Shown in pieces: positions 6,941-15,746 of a stretch of 51,624 bases of DNA (the first letter of the stretch is position 1; every line of letters starts with the position of its first letter). The notes under the pieces are model-generated. The model saw only the letters and a program-made list of their open reading frames with translations. It did not search any database and had not been told where the DNA came from. The DNA lies in assembly GCA_031553675.1 (NCBI GenBank), contig JAVBLF010000072.1, positions 1 through 51,624 of the forward strand, written 5' to 3'. The position numbers and the translations under genes are program-made. Origin of the DNA: JAVBLF01 sp031553675 (GTDB taxonomy: Bacteria > Bacillota > Clostridia > Christensenellales > CALWSW01).

Positions 6941-7681
6941 ATGCGTTTCGACATTCTGACCCTCTTTCCCGAGATCTTCACGCCGGTGCTCGCGTCCAGC
7001 ATGCTGGGCCGTGCCGCGGACAAAGGTCTTTTGGAATTTTTCGTCCACAACATACGCGACCATTCCGAGAACAAGCACCACACGACGGACGATTACCCCT
7101 TCGGCGGTGGCGCCGGCATGGTCATGACGCCGCAACCCGCGATCGACTGCATCGAGGCTGTCACCGCCATGAGCGATATCAAGCCCCGACGCATTTACCT
7201 CTCGCCGCGCGGCAAAAAGCTTGACCCCACTCTCGCCCAGGAACTCGCCCAAGAAGAGCGCCTATTGTTGCTCTGCGGGCACTACGAGGGCATCGACGAA
7301 CGCATCCTCACGCGGATCGACGAATGCGTGTCCATTGGCGATTACGTACTCACCGGCGGTGAATTGCCCGCGCTCGTGCTGATCGACTGTGTCAGCCGTT
7401 TTGTGCCCGGCGTACTCGGCCATGCCGACTCCGCCTTTGACGAGTCGTTTTCGGACGGGCTGCTCGAATACCCGCAGTATACCCGGCCCGCTGCCTTTCG
7501 CGGCATGGCGATCCCTGAGATTTTGCTCTCGGGCCACCACGCCAAGATCGCAGCCTGGCGTCGGCAGGAGGCGCTTCGCCTCACGCTCGCACACAGGCCG
7601 GATCTGCTGGAAAGCGCGCCGCTCACGAAAGCCGACCGACAATACCTGGCTTCTCTCGACACAGCGGACGTGGAAGCATAA
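6941..7681 (+). CDS. trmD: tRNA (guanine37-N1)-methyltransferase
   Basis: Encodes 246 residues, beginning MRFDILTLFPEIF after TAGGAGGGGCG. SPOUT-fold trefoil-knot motifs are present: LLLCGHYEGIDER and SIGDYVLTGGELPALVLID bind S-adenosylmethionine. DDYPFGGGAGM near residues 47-57 is also diagnostic. TrmD methylates G37 next to the anticodon to prevent +1 frameshifting. Position between rimM and rplS is canonical. Confidence 0.97.
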   Translation: MRFDILTLFPEIFTPVLASSMLGRAADKGLLEFFVHNIRDHSENKHHTTDDYPFGGGAGMVMTPQPAIDCIEAVTAMSDIKPRRIYLSPRGKKLDPTLAQELAQEERLLLLCGHYEGIDERILTRIDECVSIGDYVLTGGELPALVLIDCVSRFVPGVLGHADSAFDESFSDGLLEYPQYTRPAAFRGMAIPEILLSGHHAKIAAWRRQEALRLTLAHRPDLLESAPLTKADRQYLASLDTADVEA

Positions 7682-7759
7682 CACGGCGGATCCCACACCA
7701 AGCCCATTGAACCGTTTCGCGCGGCTCGCCCGCGCCTGCATCAAGGAGGAATACCAACC

Positions 7760-8119
7760 ATGTCTGAACTGATTCGCGCTCTTGAAAAAGAGCAGCTTCG
7801 CACCGACCTGCCGACCCTCCGCGTCGGCGACACGGTTCGCGTCAACGTTAAGGTCGTCGAAGGTACGCGCGAGCGTCTCCAGGCCTTTGAAGGCACCGTC
7901 ATCAAGATCCAGAACGGCGGCATTCGCAAAACTTTCACCGTCCGCCGCATCTCTTACGGCATCGGCGTCGAGCGTACCTTCCCGATGCACAGCCCCCGCC
8001 TGGGTAGCATCGACATCATCCGTCACGGCCGCGTTCGCCGCGCCAAGCTCTATTACCTGCGCGACCGCGTCGGCAAGGCCGCCAAGGTCAAGGAGCTCAT
8101 CGTCGCCAAAAAGAGCTAA
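7760..8119 (+). CDS. rplS: 50S ribosomal protein L19
   Basis: Encodes 119 residues: MSELIRALEKEQLRTDLPTL, then GDTVRVNVKVVEGTRERLQ and TVRRISYGIGVERTFPMHSP, all typical of L19. AAGGAGG precedes the ATG. It follows trmD by 78 bases and is followed by a terminator-like hairpin and a family A repeat, so the rpsP-rplS unit probably ends here with some read-through into ylqF. Confidence 0.97.
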   Translation: MSELIRALEKEQLRTDLPTLRVGDTVRVNVKVVEGTRERLQAFEGTVIKIQNGGIRKTFTVRRISYGIGVERTFPMHSPRLGSIDIIRHGRVRRAKLYYLRDRVGKAAKVKELIVAKKS

Positions 8120-8136
8120 AACCGCTTTCCCTGCAA

Positions 8137-8172
8137 GAGGCCGCTTCTTTCGAGCCGGTCTCTTTTCGCATT
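8137..8172 (+). terminator. Likely terminator after rplS
   Basis: AAGAGGCC pairs with GGTCTC/TT across a loop containing TTCTTTCGA and is followed by TTTT (about 8169-8172). The stem has one mismatch. Confidence 0.5.
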
Positions 8173-8229
8173 CAGAACCGACCCCGCCGACGTTCACCCG
8201 CCAATCGCAACGCTTCCAACGGCGTGTTC

Positions 8230-8336
8230 GGCGGGAGCCGGACAAGCCGGGGTCAAACACCCCAAACGTAAGATTTGGGGTGTGACAAAAGTTTCTTTTG
8301 CTTCTTTTCTTTTTCGAAAGAAAAGAAGAGAAAAAC
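8230..8336 (+). repeat. Dispersed two-hairpin element, family A, copy A2
   Basis: Hairpin I is ACACCCCAAA (8257-8266) with TTTGGGGTGT (8274-8283). The linker GACAAAAGTTTCTTTTG follows. Hairpin II is CTTCTTTTCTTT-ttcg-AAAGAAAAGAAG (8301-8328). Aligned by eye with the reverse complement of A1, roughly 85-90% of positions match over about 105 bases, including blocks outside the hairpins. It ends about 14 bases before the ylqF start codon. Confidence 0.8.
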
Positions 8337-8349
8337 GAAAGGCTATCCC

Positions 8350-9243
8350 ATGAAAGACATCCATTGGTACCCAGGACACATGACCAAAGCCCGACGCATG
8401 ATGGAAGAGAGCGCCAAGCTGATCGACGTCGTGATCGAGCTGGTCGATGCGCGCGCGCCCAAGTCGAGCCGCAACCCGGATTTTGACGCGCTGTTCGCGG
8501 CTAAAAAGCGCATCGTCGTGCTCAACAAGGCCGACTTGTGCGAGCCGGACGATACGGCGGTTTGGTGCGCTGACTACAAGGCGCGCGGCTGGGACGCGCT
8601 GGCTTTCGTATCGACCCAGCGCGGCAACAAGGGCAGGGCGATCGCCGCGATCGAGGCCGCCGCCAAGGAAAAAGTGCAGGCCATGGCGAAAAAAGGCGTG
8701 ACGAAAACCGTCCGCGCCATGGTGACGGGCATCCCCAACGTCGGCAAATCGACCTTTCTCAACTGCTTGTCGGGCGGCGGCGCCATGACCGGAAACCGTC
8801 CGGGCGTCACGCGCGGCAAGCAGTGGGTTCGGCTGTCCCCGACGCTCGAGCTGATGGACACGCCCGGCCTGCTTTGGCCCAAGCTGGAGGACAAGCAGGG
8901 CGCGTTACACCTGGCCTACATCGGCGCGATCCGCGACGGCGTGATGGACACCGAGGCGCTCAGCATCTCGCTGCTCGAAATGCTGAACGCGCGTTGGCCT
9001 GAAGCGCTGCGGGCACGTTACAGCCGCGTCACGACGGATCTGCGTGGCGAAGCGCTGCTCGAAGCCGTCTGCCAAAGCCGCGGCTTCTTGCTTCCGGGCG
9101 CACTGCTCGACATCGACCGCGCCGCCACGACTGTGCTCGACGAATTCCGATCGGCCAAGATCCTCAAGGCGACACTCGAAATGCCGGGCGGTTTGCGGCT
9201 GCGTGCCAACAAGCGGGAGGCCAACGATGCCGAAAGCTCGTGA
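8350..9243 (+). CDS. rbgA: Ribosome biogenesis GTPase YlqF (RbgA)
   Basis: Encodes 297 residues starting MKDIHWYPGHMTKARRMMEE, the characteristic family start. The GTPase motifs are circularly permuted: G4 NKADLCE (about residue 58) precedes G1 GIPNVGKST (about 130) and G3 DTPG. RbgA is needed for late 50S assembly. Only a weak AAAGG site precedes the ATG; the family A repeat lies just upstream and may influence translation. The 3' end overlaps rnhB by 17 bases. Confidence 0.95.
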   Translation: MKDIHWYPGHMTKARRMMEESAKLIDVVIELVDARAPKSSRNPDFDALFAAKKRIVVLNKADLCEPDDTAVWCADYKARGWDALAFVSTQRGNKGRAIAAIEAAAKEKVQAMAKKGVTKTVRAMVTGIPNVGKSTFLNCLSGGGAMTGNRPGVTRGKQWVRLSPTLELMDTPGLLWPKLEDKQGALHLAYIGAIRDGVMDTEALSISLLEMLNARWPEALRARYSRVTTDLRGEALLEAVCQSRGFLLPGALLDIDRAATTVLDEFRSAKILKATLEMPGGLRLRANKREANDAESS

Positions 9244-9856
9244 AAGCGTCTTGGAACGAATGGCGCGCATGACGGCCTTTGACCAGCCTTTTTTGCGGTC
9301 GGGCGCGCTTCTCGCCGGTATGGATGAGGTCGGGCGCGGTCCCCTCGCAGGGCCAGTCGTCGTCTGCTGCCTCGTGCTTCCGTCTGATAGCGCCATTCCG
9401 GGCGTCAACGACTCGAAAAAATGCAGCGAAAAACGACGCGAAGCCCTCTTCGACACGATCTGCGCTGAGGCGATCGCCGCTGGCATCGGATATGCCTCCC
9501 CCGAGGAAATCGACGGCATCAACATCCTGAACGCCACAAAAGTGGCAGCCGTCCGCGCCTTCGACGCCCTGCCGATGTCGCCCGACGACCTCCTCGTCGA
9601 CGCGCTGCGCGGCCTCGCGATCGACACGCGCCAACACATCGTCGTCCATGGCGACCAGCTCAGTTACCGCATCGCCGCCGCCTCGATCGTCGCCAAGGTC
9701 ACGCGCGACCGTCTCATGCGCGACTACGACGCGATCTTTCCGCAGTACGGCTTCGCGCAACACAAAGGCTACGGCACCTCGGAACACATCGCCGCACTCC
9801 GCCATCACGGGCCCTGCCCGATCCACCGCCGAAGTTTCATCGGACATTTTGTGTAA
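9227..9856 (+). CDS. rnhB: Ribonuclease HII
   Basis: Encodes 209 residues. ATG 9227 follows GCGGGAGG inside the end of rbgA, a coupled start. The signature GMDEVGRGPLAGPVV gives the first catalytic Asp and Glu. A later VDALRG and DRLMRDYDAIFPQYGFAQHK with HKGYGT complete the family pattern. It removes ribonucleotides and RNA primers from RNA-DNA hybrids. Order rbgA-rnhB-yraN is conserved in Bacillota. Confidence 0.95.
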   Translation: MPKARESVLERMARMTAFDQPFLRSGALLAGMDEVGRGPLAGPVVVCCLVLPSDSAIPGVNDSKKCSEKRREALFDTICAEAIAAGIGYASPEEIDGINILNATKVAAVRAFDALPMSPDDLLVDALRGLAIDTRQHIVVHGDQLSYRIAAASIVAKVTRDRLMRDYDAIFPQYGFAQHKGYGTSEHIAALRHHGPCPIHRRSFIGHFV

Positions 9857-9913
9857 TTATCCGCGTTTTGCAATGTATTTGTCGTTGTATGCCGTATGGA
9901 TTTTCTTTGATAT

Positions 9914-10276
9914 ATGAAACGAATGCCACACGAAACAGGCCGCGCTGGCGAGGAGATCGCGATCGACTTTTTGGCGGGCTTGGGCTATACTATAATAGCG
10001 CATAATTATTGTGTGCGCGGAGGAGAGATCGACGTCATCGCAATCGACGGCGATACGATCGCCTTCGTCGAAGTCAAGACGCGTTCGAGCGCCCGCTTTG
10101 CCACAGCGCGCGAGTCCGTTACGAAAGCAAAACAATCGCGCATTGCCAAGGCCGCGACGCACTACCTTGCCACGTCGGGATGGGCGGGCTTTTGCCGCTT
10201 CGACGTCATCGAAGTTTACCTGCACGAAGGCGCGAAGCCGACGATCCGCCATTGGCCTGATGCCTATGAGATTTGA
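9914..10276 (+). CDS. yraN: UPF0102 / YraN family nuclease-like protein
   Basis: Encodes 120 residues: GRAGEEIAIDFLAGLGYTII, then RGGEIDVIAIDGDTIAFVEV and KTRSS. The E-x-D...E-V-K-T core is the restriction-endonuclease-like fold of this family. Its physiological role is uncertain; it is often found near rnhB and comM, as here. No good ribosome binding site precedes either ATG 9914 or ATG 9923, so the start is not settled. Confidence 0.88.
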   Translation: MKRMPHETGRAGEEIAIDFLAGLGYTIIAHNYCVRGGEIDVIAIDGDTIAFVEVKTRSSARFATARESVTKAKQSRIAKAATHYLATSGWAGFCRFDVIEVYLHEGAKPTIRHWPDAYEI

Positions 10277-10290
10277 TTGGGAGTGGAAAG

Positions 10291-13200
10291 ATGAGACGAG
10301 GCGTTCAGACGATCCTCGCCGTCGTCATGACTGCGGTCTTGGCGGCGCTCGTTTGTGTGCAGTCGGCGCAGGCGACCAACGCCTTGCCCGTCGAGATCCA
10401 AAACGGAGACTTTACCCAGCGGCTGGCCGCTTGGTTTACCTATAGCTGGGATTCGGGCGGAAGCACGATCGACGCCACGGACGGCATCGCCCGCATCGAC
10501 AGCCCCGACTTCAACGACGCGCGGATCAAACAAGAACTTGCGCTCGCGCCGGATACGGTCTACCTCGTCTCGGCCGACGTCCTGACCGAGGGGGTCGTCC
10601 GTCAAAACGAGCAGGGCGCCGGCATCGGATTCGACTTGACCGGCGCTTTCGCCGACGTCGACGACGACACAGGCGCGTGGCAGCGCGTCGAATTGTACGT
10701 CAAAACCGGCCCTTCGCAGTCCTCCGCCACGCTCGACCTTGCGCTCGGTGGGTACGGCAACGAGGCGTCCGGCCGCGCTTGCTTCGACAACGTCACGATC
10801 GTGCAGACCGAGGCGCCCCCCGATGTGCGGGTCTATGGCCTCGAACCGCTCCAGACCGACACCAGCGACGAGGAAGAAGCCGATCCGACCGTCAACTACC
10901 CGGGTGACTTCATCGCGAAAGTGCTCTTTTCCGTCGGATGCGCCGCCATTGCCTATGCTGTGTGGCGCTGGACAAAGCGCTCCGACTGGACGCTCTCGCC
11001 CCGCACAGAATGGGGCGTTGCGCTCGGCCTCATCGCGCTCGCTTTCGTCGCGCGCGCCCTCATACTCGTCCTCTCCAAGGGCTACCCCAACGACACGCAA
11101 ACCTTCGCCTACTGGACGAGCCGGATGACCACCACACCGCCCAGCCAGTTTTATGCGCCCGATGTCTTCTGCGATTACCCGCCCGGCATGCTTTACTTGC
11201 TCGGGATCGGCGGCTGGATTGGCAAGATTTTCGGCATCACGGTGCTGATGAGCGGCCCCGGTTTGTTTTTGATGTTCCTGCCCGTGCTCGCTTGTGACAT
11301 TGCGGTCGCCGCCCTCGGCTGGCGCTACGCGCGCGAAAAGCTCGGCCAGATGCAGGCGATCGGTATCCTGATCCTTTTGCTCTTTCTCCCCGTGCTGATC
11401 TACGACTCGGCCGTCTGGCACCAAGTCGATTCGGTCATGGCGCTCTTCTTGCTGCTGGCGTTTTGGAAGCTCGAACGCGGACAGAAGCGCTGGGCCGCCT
11501 TCTTCTACGCGATCGCGCTGCTCTGCAAACCCCAAGCGCTCATCGCAGGTCCGGTCTTCGCTCTGCCCTACGTCTTCGACGTCTTCGAACCGAAACAATC
11601 GGGCAAGGCGCTTCGTGAGCTCTTCCTCGGTATCGCGATCGCGCTTGTCACGCTCTTTGGCCTCGCCTGGCCTTTCCAAGGCGCGCAACCCTGGTATTGG
11701 CTCGTGCAAAAATACTTCGCCACCGCGACGAGCTATGCCTTTGGCAGCGTCAACGCCTTCAACCTTTGGGCGCTCATGGGAGGCAACTTCATCGATGAGA
11801 CGACACGACTCGGCCCGCTCAGCTTCGTGCAGTGGGCCAACGTCCTGACGATCCTGATCGTCGCCGCGACCGTCGCGCTCTACGCCTTCTGGCGCAGACG
11901 GGACAAAGAAAATGTTTCGCTCTTCCTGCTCGCCGCCTTCCTCTATGCAGCCGTTTTCGCGTTCGGCCCGCGCATGCACGAGCGCTATTCCTACCCCGTG
12001 TTGGTTTTCCTGCCGCTCGCCTACGCCGCCCTCCGTGACAAGAGCCTGATCAACGCGTTCTGCGTCTTTGCGGGGACGATCTACTTCAACATGTCCGCGG
12101 CGCTCTACGCCCTCAACGACATGAACGTGTACGCCGCACCCCAGTTCCTTTGGACGATGCGCGCCGACGCCCTCCTGACCGTCATGGCCACGGTCTTTTT
12201 GGCGACGATCTGCTATGAGATCTGTGTCAAAAGGCAGATCTATTCGGACGAAGACGCGGAGCGCAAACATTCGAAAGGGGAGGAGGGAAGCGAACGCCTT
12301 CACGACGACCTGGCGGCGCGGAAATCCGCCTGGACCCGCACCGACACGCTGCTCGCGCTCGGTTTGACGCTTTCCTATGCGATCGTCGCTTTCGTGCAGC
12401 TCGGCACGACGAAGGTGCCCGAAACCTACTGGCGCAACGAGGCATCGCAAACCCTCTCGTCCCACCAGACGCCCGTCGGACAGGACGAGCGGATCGTCGT
12501 CACGTTCGATCGCCCGCAGTCGATCGCCGCGATCTGGACTTACAGCGGCATCAGTGAGGGCAAGCTGAAGATCTCCGACGCCTCCGGTGCGAGCTTCGCC
12601 GTCTCGCTCGACGACGATGGCAATTACCACGCCCTCACATCGCCTGCGGTCGGCGAAACGACCGGCCTGCCGAGCGTCGAGGCGCGCGTCAACTACGACG
12701 TCATGTACCGCTGGAATGTCACGCCACTCCACGTCCAAACCGATTCGCTTGTGCTCGAACCCGTCGGCGACGCCTGGATCTGCGAGATCGCCTTCGTCGA
12801 CCAAGACGGCCACACCATTCGACCGACCATCGGCCAGCAGCCGAAAGACGCGGGACACGATCTGAACTCGGCCATCTCCCATCTTTTCGACGAAAACGGG
12901 CTCCGCCCCAGCCGCCCCGATCGCCTGAACGGCATGTACTTCGACGAACTCTACCACGCCCGCACGGCCTACGAACACCTCAACGGCCTCGCGCCCTACG
13001 AAAACACCCACCCGCCGCTCGGGAAAGTGCTGATCATGCTCGGGATCTCGCTCTTTGGCATGAATCCCTTTGGATGGCGCTGTGTCGGCACGCTGATCGG
13101 CGTGCTCATGCTCCCCGTCTTGTATGCCTTTGCCAAGCGCTTGCTCAAAGAGACGAGGTGGGCTTTCTTTGTCACGCTCCTGTTTGCCTTTGATTTCATG

Positions 13201-14187
13201 CATTTCGTGCAGACACGCATCGCGACGATCGACGTCTACGGCGTGTTCTTCATCCTATTGATGTACCATTTCATGTTGGCTTACTGGCAGACGAATTTCT
13301 ACGACGACGGCCTCGGCAAAACCCTGCGGCCGCTCGCGCTTTCGGGGCTCATGTTTGGCCTCGGCGCGGCGAGCAAATGGATCTGCATTTACGCCGGCGG
13401 CGGCCTCGCCGTCATCCTCTTTACTTCGCTCGCCAAACGCGGCTGTGAAGCCCTCGCCGCCCGATCCGACCTCGCGAAAGGCGTGCCGGGCGCGGGAGAA
13501 CGCGTCGAACGCACGAAAAACTACGGCTATTACCTGCTTGGTACGCTCATGTGCTGCCTCATCGCGTTTGTGCTCGTGCCCGTCTCGATCTACATCGCGA
13601 GCTATGCCCCTTACTTCCTCTGCGCCGACAAGCCCTACACACTCAAGGGCGTCATCGAAGTCCAGGAATTCATGCTGCGCTACCACAGCCACCTGACGTC
13701 CCGCCACAGCTTTGAATCCCAGTGGTGGACCTGGCCGCTGATCCTCCGCCCGATCTTTTACTACTCGGGCGATATGCTCCCCGAAGGGATTGGCGCGGGC
13801 ATTTCGGCGTTCGGCAACCCCGCCGTCTGGTGGTCGGGTCTGGCCGGTGTCGTCGCGCTCATCGTGCGCGGCGTTCGCCGCAAGCGATTTGACGATCCGA
13901 CTGTCTTTTTGTTGATCGCCTTTGCCGCGCAGTTCGTGCCGTGGATGTTCATCTCCCGCGCCACCTTCATCTATCACTACTTTGCCAGCGTGCCCTTCAT
14001 CATCCTTGCGCTCGCTTACGCCCTCCAAAGCTGGAGCGCCCACAGCCAGGACGCCTGGCGCGTCGCACGCACCATCATGGCGATCAGCGTTTTGCTCTTT
14101 GCCGCCTTCTACCCGGAGCTCAGCGGCATGCCCGTCCCGCGCGCCTATCTCGACGCGCTGCAATGGCTGCCGCGATGGACGTGGTGA
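10291..14187 (+). CDS. Large membrane glycosyltransferase fusing two GT-C modules (Gpi18-like plus PMT-like)
   Basis: Encodes 1298 residues; ATG 10291 follows GGGAG, and an upstream TTG overlapping yraN is less likely. In order: signal sequence (1-28); a beta-sandwich, carbohydrate-binding-like domain (about 30-190, NGDFTQRLAAWFTYSWDSGG); a first multi-spanning GT-C module (about 205-650) with the motif DYPPGMLYLLG near residue 295, as in Gpi18/GT87-type mannosyltransferases; a second extracytoplasmic beta-sandwich (about 700-850); and a second multi-spanning module (about 860-1298) starting FDELYHARTAYEHLNG, with the Asp885-Glu886 pair typical of protein O-mannosyltransferases. Such enzymes use lipid-linked sugars outside the membrane. 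Acceptor and sugar are unknown. It is inserted into the yraN-comM interval of a housekeeping block. Confidence 0.82.
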   Translation: MRRGVQTILAVVMTAVLAALVCVQSAQATNALPVEIQNGDFTQRLAAWFTYSWDSGGSTIDATDGIARIDSPDFNDARIKQELALAPDTVYLVSADVLTEGVVRQNEQGAGIGFDLTGAFADVDDDTGAWQRVELYVKTGPSQSSATLDLALGGYGNEASGRACFDNVTIVQTEAPPDVRVYGLEPLQTDTSDEEEADPTVNYPGDFIAKVLFSVGCAAIAYAVWRWTKRSDWTLSPRTEWGVALGLIALAFVARALILVLSKGYPNDTQTFAYWTSRMTTTPPSQFYAPDVFCDYPPGMLYLLGIGGWIGKIFGITVLMSGPGLFLMFLPVLACDIAVAALGWRYAREKLGQMQAIGILILLLFLPVLIYDSAVWHQVDSVMALFLLLAFWKLERGQKRWAAFFYAIALLCKPQALIAGPVFALPYVFDVFEPKQSGKALRELFLGIAIALVTLFGLAWPFQGAQPWYWLVQKYFATATSYAFGSVNAFNLWALMGGNFIDETTRLGPLSFVQWANVLTILIVAATVALYAFWRRRDKENVSLFLLAAFLYAAVFAFGPRMHERYSYPVLVFLPLAYAALRDKSLINAFCVFAGTIYFNMSAALYALNDMNVYAAPQFLWTMRADALLTVMATVFLATICYEICVKRQIYSDEDAERKHSKGEEGSERLHDDLAARKSAWTRTDTLLALGLTLSYAIVAFVQLGTTKVPETYWRNEASQTLSSHQTPVGQDERIVVTFDRPQSIAAIWTYSGISEGKLKISDASGASFAVSLDDDGNYHALTSPAVGETTGLPSVEARVNYDVMYRWNVTPLHVQTDSLVLEPVGDAWICEIAFVDQDGHTIRPTIGQQPKDAGHDLNSAISHLFDENGLRPSRPDRLNGMYFDELYHARTAYEHLNGLAPYENTHPPLGKVLIMLGISLFGMNPFGWRCVGTLIGVLMLPVLYAFAKRLLKETRWAFFVTLLFAFDFMHFVQTRIATIDVYGVFFILLMYHFMLAYWQTNFYDDGLGKTLRPLALSGLMFGLGAASKWICIYAGGGLAVILFTSLAKRGCEALAARSDLAKGVPGAGERVERTKNYGYYLLGTLMCCLIAFVLVPVSIYIASYAPYFLCADKPYTLKGVIEVQEFMLRYHSHLTSRHSFESQWWTWPLILRPIFYYSGDMLPEGIGAGISAFGNPAVWWSGLAGVVALIVRGVRRKRFDDPTVFLLIAFAAQFVPWMFISRATFIYHYFASVPFIILALAYALQSWSAHSQDAWRVARTIMAISVLLFAAFYPELSGMPVPRAYLDALQWLPRWTW

Positions 14188-14211
14188 CGCAAGGAGAGGG
14201 GAGTGTAAATC

Positions 14212-15744
14212 ATGATCGCGCGCGTGAAAAGCTGCGGTTTGCAGGGAATCCAAGGTTGCCCGATCGACGTCGAGATCGACGTTTCGGCAGGACTGCCCGC
14301 CTATGAAACCGTCGGCCTGCCCGACAAGGCCGTCGTCGAATCGAAAGAACGCATCAAAGCCGCCATCAAAAACATCGGCTTTGCCTTTCCGCCCCGTCGG
14401 GTCGTCGTGAACCTCGCGCCCGCCGATCTGCGCAAGGTCGGCACGGTCTACGACCTTCCGATCGCCGTCGGCCTTTTGATGGCGTCCGGCCTCGTCGATC
14501 CCGACGTCGCGCACAAGACGATCGCGGATGCCATGATCGTCGGCGAACTCGCCCTCGACGGCATGCTGCGCCCTGTGCGCGGCGCCCTCTCCATGGCGCT
14601 GACCGCCCGCGAAGGAGGCATCCGCCGTCTCTATTGCCCCGCCGCCAACGCCGAAGAAGCCGCCTGCGTCGAGGGGGTCGAAGTCTGCGCCGTCGAATCG
14701 CTGCGCCAGCTTTGCGGCGTCTTGCAAGGCGAAACGTCGATCGCGCCCACGATCCCCCAACCCTGGGTGGAGGTGCGCGACGACGGCGACGATTTCTCGC
14801 TCATCCGTGGGCAATTCGCCGCCAAACGCGCCGCCGAAGTCGCTGCGACGGGCGGCCACAACCTGCTCATGATCGGCCCGCCCGGTGGTGGCAAGACCAT
14901 GCTCGCCCGGGCGCTCCGGACGATCGTGCCTCCCATGCGCTTTGAAGAGGCCGTCGAAGTCACCCGCATCCACTCGATCGCGGGTCGCATGGCTGCAAGC
15001 GGTCTCTGCCGGAAACGCCCTTTCGTCGCACCCCACCATACGGCCTCGCCCGCGTCGCTCATCGGAGGCGGGCCGCTCGCCCAACCCGGCGAGATCAGCC
15101 TGGCCCACCTGGGCATCCTCTTTCTCGACGAACTGCCGGAGTTTTCGCGCGACGTGCTCGAAGCGCTTCGCCAGCCCCTCGAAGACGGCGAGGCCACCGT
15201 CTCGCGCGCCCTCGCCAAAGAAACCTATCCCGCCCGATTCATGTTGGTCGGCGCCATGAACCCCTGTCCGTGCGGCAACTACGGTTCGTCGTACAAGCCC
15301 TGTAGTTGTGGCCAAAGCCGTGTTGAGCGCTACCGGGGACGTCTGAGCGGCCCCTTGATCGACCGCATCGACATCTTCATCCCCATGCAGGAGCTTCAAT
15401 TCGACGACTTCCACGCACCCGCCGCGCCCGCCGAAACGTCGAGCGTCATCCGCGCACGCGTCGAAGCCGGACGCGAACGCCAAAACGCGCGTTTCGCCGG
15501 TACGAAGCTCTTCTGCAACGCCCACATGGGACAGGCCGAGATCGAGGCGTACTGCAAGCTCGAAGGCAGCGCGCGCACCCTCTTCGCCGAAGCCTTTCGC
15601 GCCCAGCACTTCAGCGGCCGCGCCAATGCGCGCATCCTTCGTCTCGCCCGAACGATCGCCGACCTCGAAGCCTGCGACCGCATCGAGGAGGAACACGTCG
15701 CCGAAGCGCTGCAATACCGCCTCATGGATCGATTTTGGAATTGA
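14212..15744 (+). CDS. comM: YifB/ComM family Mg-chelatase-like AAA+ ATPase
   Basis: Encodes 510 residues. The N-terminal Lon-protease-like domain has GLPAYETVGLPDKAVVESKE; Walker A is GPPGGGKTMLARAL and Walker B is LFLDELPEF. Paired cysteines occur in NPCPCGNY and KPCSCGQ, and a Mg-chelatase C-terminal domain ends the protein. ComM is a branch-migration helicase in natural transformation of Gram-negative species; in clostridia its role is less clear. The stop is three bases before the dprA ATG, so the two are coupled. Confidence 0.93.
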   Translation: MIARVKSCGLQGIQGCPIDVEIDVSAGLPAYETVGLPDKAVVESKERIKAAIKNIGFAFPPRRVVVNLAPADLRKVGTVYDLPIAVGLLMASGLVDPDVAHKTIADAMIVGELALDGMLRPVRGALSMALTAREGGIRRLYCPAANAEEAACVEGVEVCAVESLRQLCGVLQGETSIAPTIPQPWVEVRDDGDDFSLIRGQFAAKRAAEVAATGGHNLLMIGPPGGGKTMLARALRTIVPPMRFEEAVEVTRIHSIAGRMAASGLCRKRPFVAPHHTASPASLIGGGPLAQPGEISLAHLGILFLDELPEFSRDVLEALRQPLEDGEATVSRALAKETYPARFMLVGAMNPCPCGNYGSSYKPCSCGQSRVERYRGRLSGPLIDRIDIFIPMQELQFDDFHAPAAPAETSSVIRARVEAGRERQNARFAGTKLFCNAHMGQAEIEAYCKLEGSARTLFAEAFRAQHFSGRANARILRLARTIADLEACDRIEEEHVAEALQYRLMDRFWN

Positions 15745-15746
15745 GC

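Noticed and set aside
9985..10005. TATACTATAATAG box, promoter-like
   Set aside because: Lies inside yraN in a coding context with no suitable -35, and the next gene has its own close ribosome binding site in an apparent operon.
10264..13203. 979-codon open frame on the minus strand
   Set aside because: Lies antisense to the glycosyltransferase fusion, has no membrane or enzyme motifs and an Arg/Glu/Asp-biased composition produced by GC-rich codons read backwards.
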